DNA from: Curvibacter sp.
GTDB taxonomy: Bacteria; Pseudomonadota; Gammaproteobacteria; Burkholderiales; Burkholderiaceae_C
NCBI GenBank assembly: GCA_003500955.1
Contig: DNQP01000103.1
Coordinates: 7,388 to 16,060 of the forward strand
DNA: 8,673 nucleotides
Direction: 5' to 3'
In this document: positions 1 through 4,652 of the stretch, one piece after another
Layout of the letters: each line of letters starts with the position of its first letter
How positions within the stretch are numbered: the stretch's first letter is position 1
Position numbers and translations under genes: made by a program
Notes under the pieces: model-generated
Databases searched by the model: none
What the model was told of the DNA's origin: nothing
Seen by the model: only the letters and a program-made list of their open reading frames with translations

Positions 1-1
1 G

Positions 2-352
2 GCCGCGCGCATCCGCCGCGCCGCGGGATTCCGCTGCGTGGTGGGGGTCTACCACCCGCGCTGCTTCATCATCGTCTTCACGCTGGACCGCAAGCGCACC
101 TTCGACGAAGCGGCGCTGACGCGTATACGCAATCTGGTGACGCAACCCCTGCAGGTGGTGGGCAACCGCGAACAGCGCCAGCAGTTCCAGCCCGTGGTCG
201 GCCTGTCGGCGCTGCCGGTGCTGCCGGACCTGGTGCAGCCGCTGGACGTGCTCAACGAGGCCGAACACCAGGCCATGGACGAGGTGCGCCGCACCAGCTC
301 GCAATTCGGCCCGGATACGGTCCCCAACGACCAGCTCGACACCACCTGGTGA
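2..352 (+). CDS. Degenerate GGDEF-domain protein, C-terminal part (5' end outside window)
   Basis: The frame is open from the window edge (first whole codon at 2) to TGA at 350-352, giving 116 residues. The sequence aligns with the C-terminal part of the next gene: AARIRRAAGFRCVVG is identical in both, and the following sections (RNLV..PL.V.G, PLDVL.EAE) match at lower identity. In a GGDEF diguanylate cyclase this segment carries the GG[DE]EF active-site hairpin followed by a hydrophobic strand. Here the hairpin reads GVYHPRCF and then a hydrophobic strand, IIVF, so the catalytic signature is absent. By analogy with its neighbour, the missing N-terminal part is probably a multi-spanning membrane sensor; this is inference. 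A GTG at 38 is an internal codon, not the start. The protein probably senses or relays a signal and is unlikely to make c-di-GMP. It ends in a polar tail after about residue 90 with no recognisable motif. Confidence 0.8.
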   Translation, partial: AARIRRAAGFRCVVGVYHPRCFIIVFTLDRKRTFDEAALTRIRNLVTQPLQVVGNREQRQQFQPVVGLSALPVLPDLVQPLDVLNEAEHQAMDEVRRTSSQFGPDTVPNDQLDTTW

Positions 353-372
353 GTCCGGGCGGGCTCCTGCGG

Positions 373-390
373 GCGTGAAAAAAATCACGC
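373..390. promoter_or_regulatory. Perfect GTGA-N6-TCAC palindrome, candidate CRP/FNR-family operator
   Basis: GCGTGA (373-378) and TCACGC (385-390) are perfect inverted repeats separated by six A residues. The core GTGA-N6-TCAC is the half-site spacing used by CRP/FNR-superfamily regulators (CRP consensus TGTGA-N6-TCACA). Its right edge touches the -35 hexamer of the next gene at 391. If transcription starts at 427, the site is centred at about -45.5, not the classic class II -41.5. The regulator is unknown. The A-rich loop and the lack of a following T tract make a terminator for the upstream gene less likely. Confidence 0.45.
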
Positions 391-419
391 TTGGAACCCT
401 CCGCCAGCGGCTCCATAAT
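391..419 (+). promoter_or_regulatory. Sigma-70-type promoter, apparently leaderless
   Basis: TTGGAA (391-396, 4/6 to TTGACA), a 17-bp spacer and CATAAT (414-419, 5/6 to TATAAT) form a good promoter. Seven bases later comes the ATG at 427, where the +1 base is expected. There is no Shine-Dalgarno sequence before that ATG. The simplest reading is a leaderless mRNA starting with the AUG. The start site itself is inferred. Confidence 0.55.
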
Positions 420-426
420 GGTGTTC

Positions 427-1671
427 ATGTCCACCGCCGAAACCGCCGTCTGGTCCGCCATGCTGGGGGGTCTGCTGACCCTGGCGGCGCTGGCGCTCTC
501 GGACGTGCTGGTCAACCGCAAGCGCGGGGCGCTGCGCAACATGGTCTTTGTGCTCGTGGCGGGCGCGGCCTGCGTCGTCATGACCGGCCTGCCCGGCGCG
601 CTCTGGCCGGGCCTGCTGCCGCTGTGGACAGTGCAGATGCTCAAAGGCGGCCTCGGCCCGGTGGCCGGCGCGGTGGCCCTGCACTACCTGGGCCTGTGGA
701 TGGGGGGGCGACGCGAGGACCGCACCGTGCACCACATCACGGCCTGGGGCGCGCTGGCCATGGGCCTGGCCGGCGTGGCGCTGGGCGCGCAGGCCGCCTT
801 TTCCAGCCCCGATGAATTCCGCCAGCTGCTGGTGACCACCGCCTCGGTCAATGTGGCCATCGCCCTGATGGGCCTGGTGGCGACGCTGCGCGCCGCCGCG
901 CTGGGCGATCCGCTGGCGCGCTGGATGGCGATCGCCTGCGTGGGCCTGGTGCTGCTGGTGATCGGTCACTACCTGAACGGTCTGAACGTGCCCGGCTTCG
1001 GCCTGGGCACCTGGATCGCCACCGCGGCCCTGACGGTGCTCTACTTCCTGGCCTGCATCGTGCTGGTGATCCAGCGCAACCGCGAGCAGCGCCACCTCAC
1101 GCGCCTGGCACGGCTGCAGGTCGGGGCCGACCCGGCCACCGGCCTGCCCACGGGTTCGATGCTGCTGAGCGAGGTGGGCCACGCCTTCTGGCGCACCGCG
1201 CGCATCCACGGCGAATGCATCGTGGTCTGCCTCAACGTGCGCAATCTCTACGAGCTGGGGCAGACCGCAGGCCATGGCGTGGAGCAGCAGATCCTGGTGT
1301 CGCTGGCCGCGCGCATCCGCCGCGCCGCGGGTTTCCGCTGCGTGGTGGGCCTGTACCAGCCGCGCTGCTTCGTCGTGGTGATCTCGGCCGACAAGCGGCG
1401 CGAGTATGTGCAGGAGACCGTCAACCGCATGCGCATGCTGGTGGGGCGGCCGCTGGCCGTGATCGGGCGCGACCAGACCCGCCACGAGTTCCTGCCCCAG
1501 CTCGCCCTGGGCAGCGTGACGCTGCAGCAACCGGGTCGCGCCACACCGCTGGACGTGATCCACGAGGCGGAGCGCCGCGCGCTGATCGCCGACAACCAGC
1601 AGCCCCCCGCGCCCCCGCCGCCGCCGTCCGTGCAGGAAGGCATTCCCACGGCGCCCGCGCCCTTCGTCTGA
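427..1671 (+). CDS. Membrane protein with degenerate GGDEF domain
   Basis: This 414-residue protein has about seven hydrophobic segments in residues 7-215 (roughly 7-28, 36-57, 61-92, 104-124, 137-158, 164-183, 193-215), then a cytoplasmic domain and a proline-rich tail (393-400). The domain begins with DPATGLPTG (235-243), the counterpart of the D.LTGLPNR opening of GGDEF domains, and keeps the GH pair (282-283) and the following helix. Where GG[DE]EF should stand it reads GLYQPRCF (308-315), so cyclase activity is unlikely. It is a tandem paralogue of the preceding gene, 74 bp away. I chose ATG 427 because it lies at the expected +1 of a promoter; ATG 418 overlaps the -10 box, and TTG 391 is the -35 box itself. 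It probably acts as a membrane signal sensor or c-di-GMP/protein-binding module. The fold assignment is strong; the function is inferred. Confidence 0.85.
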   Translation: MSTAETAVWSAMLGGLLTLAALALSDVLVNRKRGALRNMVFVLVAGAACVVMTGLPGALWPGLLPLWTVQMLKGGLGPVAGAVALHYLGLWMGGRREDRTVHHITAWGALAMGLAGVALGAQAAFSSPDEFRQLLVTTASVNVAIALMGLVATLRAAALGDPLARWMAIACVGLVLLVIGHYLNGLNVPGFGLGTWIATAALTVLYFLACIVLVIQRNREQRHLTRLARLQVGADPATGLPTGSMLLSEVGHAFWRTARIHGECIVVCLNVRNLYELGQTAGHGVEQQILVSLAARIRRAAGFRCVVGLYQPRCFVVVISADKRREYVQETVNRMRMLVGRPLAVIGRDQTRHEFLPQLALGSVTLQQPGRATPLDVIHEAERRALIADNQQPPAPPPPPSVQEGIPTAPAPFV

Positions 1672-1687
1672 GCCCGGGATCGCCCGC

Positions 1688-1715
1688 TTGCGGGTGGCGC
1701 GGCGCGGCCGATAAT
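1688..1715 (+). promoter_or_regulatory. Possible promoter of the permease pair, nearly leaderless
   Basis: GATAAT (1710-1715, 5/6 to TATAAT) lies eight bases before ATG 1724. A weak TTGCGG (1688-1693) stands 16 bp upstream. No Shine-Dalgarno sequence precedes the ATG, which fits a leaderless or very short leader transcript, as for the gene at 427. The -35 match is poor, so the call rests mainly on the -10 box. Confidence 0.4.
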
Positions 1716-1723
1716 CCCCGGCC

Positions 1724-2191
1724 ATGAGCCTCGACACACTCTTTCCCCTGGGCTGGCAGCATTACCTGCTGGGCGGCCTGCTGGTGGGGCTGGGCACGGC
1801 CCTGCTCTACGTGTTCACGGGTCGCATCGGCGGCATGAGCTCGGTGTTTTCCAGCAGCTGGTCCTGGCTGGTGCAGCGGCCCTACTTCCAGGCCGCACGC
1901 TATGTGCAGACACGCGGCTGGCGCCTGGTCTATGCGGCCGGCCTCATCGCCGGCGCGCTGGTCTGGTGGCTGGGCTGGACCGACGGCACGCCGCTGGCCA
2001 CGCAGGTGCCGGCCTGGCAGCTGCTGGTGGGCGGTTTCCTCGTGGGCTACGGCGCACGGCTGGGCGGCGGCTGCACCTCGGGCCACGGCATCTGCGGCCT
2101 GGGCTCGCTGCAGCTGCCCTCGCTGTACGCCGTGCTGACCTTCATGGCCACGGCCTTCCTCACCGCCCACCTGGCCGCGAGGTGGCTATGA
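1724..2191 (+). CDS. YeeE/YedE-family permease, first half
   Basis: This 155-residue membrane protein has about four hydrophobic segments (roughly 14-32, 69-86, 99-115, 134-152). The motif GARLGGGCTSGHGICGLG (110-127) is the hallmark of the YeeE/YedE (DUF395) family and includes Cys117, His121 and Cys124. TsuA-type members of this family import thiosulfate using conserved cysteines, and split versions such as PmpA/PmpB are linked to sulfur-compound transport. This is the N-terminal member of such a split pair and overlaps the second half by four bases (ATGA, 2188-2191), so the two are likely co-translated and form one complex. The substrate cannot be read from the sequence; a small sulfur oxyanion is the best guess. 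The start follows a GATAAT box closely and lacks a Shine-Dalgarno sequence. Confidence 0.88.
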   Translation: MSLDTLFPLGWQHYLLGGLLVGLGTALLYVFTGRIGGMSSVFSSSWSWLVQRPYFQAARYVQTRGWRLVYAAGLIAGALVWWLGWTDGTPLATQVPAWQLLVGGFLVGYGARLGGGCTSGHGICGLGSLQLPSLYAVLTFMATAFLTAHLAARWL

Positions 2192-2601
2192 GCACAAACA
2201 TCAAGCAGGCGCTGGCCACGCTGGCCGCGGGCGCGCTCTTCGGCTTCGGGCTCTCGCTCTCGGGCATGGTGCGGCCCGAGGTGGTGCTGAGCTTTCTGCG
2301 CTTCGAGGACTGGGGCCTGATGCTGGTGATGGGCGGGGCCGTGGCCGTGGTGCTGCTCGCCTACCAGGGCGCGCCGCGTCTGCTGCAGCGTCCGCTGCTG
2401 GGCGGCGGCTTCGAGCAGCAGAAGCGGCCCTGGAACCGCGACACGGCCGTGGGCGCGGCGCTGTTCGGCGTGGGCTGGGGTTTGTGTGGCGTGTGTCCGG
2501 GGCCCGCCATCGCGGGCCTGGGCACGGGCAACCTCGATTTGCTGTGGGCGCTGGCGGGCATTGCCCTGGGTGCGCTGGTGCAGGGCCTGCGCGCGAAGTG
2601 A
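2188..2601 (+). CDS. YeeE/YedE-family permease, second half
   Basis: This 137-residue membrane protein pairs with the preceding permease half. Conserved family blocks are GALFGFGLSLSGMVRPE (15-31) and GWGLCGVCPGPAIAGLG (96-112), the latter with Cys100 and Cys103. About four hydrophobic segments are visible (9-27, 43-59, 86-102, 114-132). GAGG at 2179-2182, inside the end of the first gene, is a Shine-Dalgarno sequence five bases before ATG 2188. The ATGA overlap with the upstream stop indicates translational coupling. Together the two halves would make the eight or so segments of a full-length YeeE/YedE protein. The role is membrane passage of a sulfur compound by family analogy. A longer in-frame opening from 1966 only shadows the first gene. 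The transcript then meets the 144-bp palindrome at 2613. Confidence 0.88.
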   Translation: MSTNIKQALATLAAGALFGFGLSLSGMVRPEVVLSFLRFEDWGLMLVMGGAVAVVLLAYQGAPRLLQRPLLGGGFEQQKRPWNRDTAVGAALFGVGWGLCGVCPGPAIAGLGTGNLDLLWALAGIALGALVQGLRAK

Positions 2602-2612
2602 ACCCGGTGCTC

Positions 2613-2756
2613 AGAACTTGTGAAGAAATCGTAGCGAGCAGGCCGAGCGCAAGGCGGACGGAGCACAGCCACCGGAACGTACCTCAAGTACGTGAGGATG
2701 GCGCGCACCGCCCAACGCCGCGATCGGGCTGCGCAGTAGATTTATTCACAAGTTCT
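2613..2756. repeat. 144-bp imperfect palindrome with 18-bp terminal inverted repeats (MITE/REP-like)
   Basis: The ends AGAACTTGTGAAGAAATC (2613-2630) and GATTTATTCACAAGTTCT (2739-2756) are inverted copies matching at 17 of 18 positions. The next 19 bases inward still match at about 14 positions. The exact centre holds a perfect hairpin: ACGTAC (2677-2682), loop CTCAA, GTACGT (2688-2693). The whole element is therefore a long imperfect palindrome with no coding capacity. I recall near-identical repeats dispersed in Comamonadaceae intergenic regions; this is memory, not a search. No target-site duplication is evident. It sits between two convergent genes, where its transcript would fold into a long hairpin and could act as a bidirectional terminator or 3' stabiliser. 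Its right end meets the stop codon of the DUF3014 gene. Confidence 0.8.
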
Positions 2757-3640
2757 CAGGGCTTGATGCCCTTGGGCAGGGCCGCCTTGGTCAGCAGGCC
2801 GCGGTATTCGATGAGCTTGGCGCGCAGGCGGCGGTGGTTGACCGGGCCGGTGCGCAGCAGCATCTTCTGGCCTGCGGCCAGGGACTGCAACTCGTCCTCT
2901 TCGAACTCATAGCGCGTCCAGGGGCGCTCGGAAGGGATGGGGCCCTTGACCTCGACCAGGCCGACGATCAGCGGGTCTTCGCGCACGGGCGTGGCCAGCA
3001 GCAGGTCGATGACGGCGATCAGGCGGTCGTTGAAATAGGCCTTGGGATAGCCCAGCTCTTCGTAGGCCTGCTGGAACAGCGGGTAGAGGCTGACGTAGAG
3101 CTGCACGATCTGGCGGCTGTTGACGGTCTCGATGAACTGCACCAGCGGCGAATAGCGCTGGCCGTTGTCGGGATTGATGATCTCGCCCTCGCTGCGGCGC
3201 AGGGTGCTGAAGCGCCCGGGCGTAGGATGCACGGGCCACATGCTGGGCGCGGCGTGCTCGCGGCCCAGGTTGTCGATGGTGGCGACAGTCCGGCGCACGA
3301 AGCTGTCGACCAGCAGGAACTGCTCGACCTTCTTGCGCCCGAGCAGGGTGTTGAGATCCTCGCGCGCGCGCGCATCCGACTGGCCCAGCGGCGGCAGGGG
3401 ACGCACGGCCGGCGGCGGGGGCAGGGCCTCGATGGCCTGCACGGGGTGCTGGATCGGCGGCGGGGGCGGCGGTTCGGTGGCGGGCACGGGCGCGGCCGCC
3501 ACCGGGGACTGCTGCACCGGCTGGGCCTGGGGCACGACGGGCGCGAGGTTGTCGTCCAGCTGGGGCCGGTAGTACCACGCCGCCACCCCCAGGAGCACGA
3601 GGACCAGGAGGAGTGCGAGGACGAGGCGGCTTTTGTTCAT
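2756..3640 (-). CDS. DUF3014 domain membrane-anchored protein
   Basis: This 294-residue protein starts with a single signal-anchor helix (MNKSRLVLALLLVLVLLGVA, 1-20, running to about 24). A proline-rich periplasmic linker (about 30-85, PPPPPP at 57-62) and a globular domain (85-283) follow. The domain has features I associate with DUF3014: LPPLGQSDA (82-90), FVRRTVATIDNL (114-125), LYPLFQQAYEELGYP (185-199), YFNDRL (202-207) and AGQKMLLR (256-263). The family has no established function that I know of. The architecture suggests an inner-membrane protein facing the periplasm. ATG 3640 is chosen because the anchor begins directly there; upstream in-frame codons lack hydrophobic character. No clear Shine-Dalgarno sequence is visible. 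The stop codon abuts the 144-bp palindrome, which probably ends its transcript. Confidence 0.85.
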   Translation of the reverse strand: MNKSRLVLALLLVLVLLGVAAWYYRPQLDDNLAPVVPQAQPVQQSPVAAAPVPATEPPPPPPIQHPVQAIEALPPPPAVRPLPPLGQSDARAREDLNTLLGRKKVEQFLLVDSFVRRTVATIDNLGREHAAPSMWPVHPTPGRFSTLRRSEGEIINPDNGQRYSPLVQFIETVNSRQIVQLYVSLYPLFQQAYEELGYPKAYFNDRLIAVIDLLLATPVREDPLIVGLVEVKGPIPSERPWTRYEFEEDELQSLAAGQKMLLRTGPVNHRRLRAKLIEYRGLLTKAALPKGIKP

Positions 3641-3842
3641 GGATCGCGGCGGCGGCAGGCAGGTTTCAGAGGGCGATGCTAGCACTGCGGGCCCCCTGCC
3701 GTGCAGCCCTTTCATGTTGCACTGCGGGGTGTGGGGTCTGGGCCGTGAGCGTGTCGACGCACGCCCAGGGGTGCGTGATGTGCCGCAGGCGGTGGACGAG
3801 GTCGTGGCGCTGTGGACGCGCGGCTGAACTTCGTCCAGGTCC

Positions 3843-3865
3843 AGACACCGGTACGCCGGTGTTTT
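3843..3865 (+). terminator. Strong hairpin with short T tract; weak terminator or operator
   Basis: ACACCGG (3845-3851), loop TACG, CCGGTGT (3856-3862) is a perfect 7-bp stem. It extends by a G-T and an A-T pair to 3843/3864, and Ts run through 3865. The shape resembles an intrinsic terminator on the + strand, although the T tract is short and no + strand gene lies upstream. Alternatively it is a DNA palindrome: it covers the place where the -35 box would lie for a TACGAT -10 candidate (3870-3875) of the next gene, so a regulator could bind it. Confidence 0.4.
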
Positions 3866-3907
3866 CGCATACGATCGCCCCACAGGTCACATCCCGCGAC
3901 CTTGACC

Positions 3908-3914
3908 ACGGAGG
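3908..3914 (+). promoter_or_regulatory. Ribosome binding site of the 46-aa gene
   Basis: ACGGAGG lies five bases before ATG 3920. It is the clearest Shine-Dalgarno sequence in this part of the window and fixes the start at 3920, against a longer in-frame opening from 3812 that would read through the hairpin. Confidence 0.7.
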
Positions 3915-3919
3915 CTCCC

Positions 3920-4060
3920 ATGGCCAAAGGCGATCAGCGCAGCAACAAGATGGTGAAGAAGCCCAAAAAGGACACTTCGCCCCCCAAACCCGGCAGTTCG
4001 GACCGTCCCGTGCCGCCCGTCACCGCGGTGATTCCGCGTGGCAAGGACAAGAACCGCTGA
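3920..4060 (+). CDS. Small basic hypothetical protein (46 aa)
   Basis: This 46-residue protein begins MAKGDQRSNKMVKKPKKD and is very lysine- and proline-rich, with no membrane segment and no cysteine. It is probably intrinsically disordered. I recall short MAKG..RSNKE.KKPKK proteins annotated as hypothetical in many betaproteobacteria, so this is probably a conserved small gene; that is recollection. A strong Shine-Dalgarno sequence (ACGGAGG, 3908-3914) supports translation. A TACGAT at 3870-3875 could be the -10 box, placing the start of transcription near 3882. Its charge suggests binding to nucleic acid or ribosomes, but nothing in the sequence proves this. The next gene starts 61 bp downstream on the same strand, possibly in the same transcript. 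Confidence 0.75.
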   Translation: MAKGDQRSNKMVKKPKKDTSPPKPGSSDRPVPPVTAVIPRGKDKNR

Positions 4061-4121
4061 CTTTACAAAGCGCGGGCGGCGATCCGGTCGGCGCCCACCC
4101 CGCCGGCTGCGTTGTGGGGTC

Positions 4122-4643
4122 ATGGAAACCCTGCTACGTCGCATCTTGAAGCGCCTGCCCTGGGCCGGCCTGCTGCTGGCCGCCGCCAGCGCGGGCGCCA
4201 ACACCCTGGTGGAATATGCGCCCGTGCTGTCGGTCACCCCGGCCGTGCAGCCCGTGGCCGTGCAGCGCCAGGCGTGCAGCGTGGACGGGCATTGCGGGCT
4301 GCTGACCTTTCATGAGACCCGCACCACGGGCTACACGGTGGTCTACCTGTACGAGGGGCGCGAGCACACGGTGCAACTGCCCTATGACCCGGGGACGACC
4401 TTGGCCCTGCAGGTCGATGCGAGTCGGCTGGGTGTAGCGGGCACCCTGCCATCACCGGTCATCGTCACCGCACCGGTCTACGTCCCCGCGCCGGTGGTGA
4501 TCCACTCGCGCAACTACTACCCCTACGCGCCCTACACGGTCTACCCCTCGATCGGCCTGCACCTGCAGCTGGGACGCGGGCATTACCACCACCGGTACGA
4601 CCATCGCCATTACCATCACGGGCACGGGCATCGGCACCGCTGA
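4122..4643 (+). CDS. Secreted protein with histidine-rich C-terminal tail
   Basis: This 173-residue protein has a typical Sec signal peptide: basic start (METLLRRILKR), hydrophobic core (PWAGLLLAAASA) and probable cleavage after AGA at residue 26. The mature part has LSVTPAVQPVAVQRQAC (36-52), a nearby cysteine pair (Cys52, Cys58), and TTGYTVVYLYEGREHTVQLP (68-87) followed by YDPG (88-91). This pattern resembles the extracytoplasmic beta domain I associate with Burkholderiales glycine-zipper outer-membrane proteins, but the glycine zipper is missing. Instead there is a tyrosine/proline-rich stretch (112-146) and a tail with 10 histidines in residues 154-172. That tail could bind Ni, Zn, Cu or Co; this is inference. 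ATG 4122 is preferred over an upstream frame from 4038, which overlaps the 46-aa gene and is arginine-rich. Shine-Dalgarno support is weak (GTGGGG just upstream). It ends nine bases before the convergent phosphatase stop. Confidence 0.72.
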   Translation: METLLRRILKRLPWAGLLLAAASAGANTLVEYAPVLSVTPAVQPVAVQRQACSVDGHCGLLTFHETRTTGYTVVYLYEGREHTVQLPYDPGTTLALQVDASRLGVAGTLPSPVIVTAPVYVPAPVVIHSRNYYPYAPYTVYPSIGLHLQLGRGHYHHRYDHRHYHHGHGHRHR

Positions 4644-4652
4644 CCGGCACCA

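Larger units (their letters stand above)
3641..3919. other. 279-bp gene-free divergent region with hairpins
   Basis: No convincing gene lies here; the open frames have no recognisable protein character or start signals. It is the divergent region between the DUF3014 gene and the 46-aa gene. It contains a 10-bp direct repeat GCACTGCGGG (3682-3691 and 3719-3728), a possible stem CTGGGC (3738-3743)/GCCCAG (3763-3768) enclosing an inner GCGT-GTCG-ACGC stem, and a strong hairpin at 3843-3864. A small RNA running from about 3720 to 3865 is possible, but I see no convincing promoter for one. Confidence 0.4.

Noticed and set aside
38..352. GTG at 38 as a gene start
   Set aside because: The frame is open to the window edge and the residues before it match the paralogue exactly, so this is an internal codon.
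1707..1714. GCCGATAA, a perfect sigma-28 -10 box before the permease pair
   Set aside because: At the required 11-base spacing the -35 region reads TTGCGGGT, only 3/8 to TAAAGTTT. It is better explained as part of a GATAAT sigma-70 -10 box.
385..1737. Long minus-strand open frame opposite the GGDEF-like gene
   Set aside because: Its product is compositionally biased (H, Q, R, A, G), as expected for the antisense of high-GC codons, and the + strand carries recognisable domains.
3633..3827. Possible 64-aa + strand gene in the divergent region
   Set aside because: It has no Shine-Dalgarno sequence, no recognisable sequence pattern, and overlaps the start of the DUF3014 gene.
3641..3883. N-terminal extension of the DUF3014 protein upstream of 3640
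   Set aside because: It would place about 80 polar residues before an obvious signal anchor and cross non-coding hairpins.
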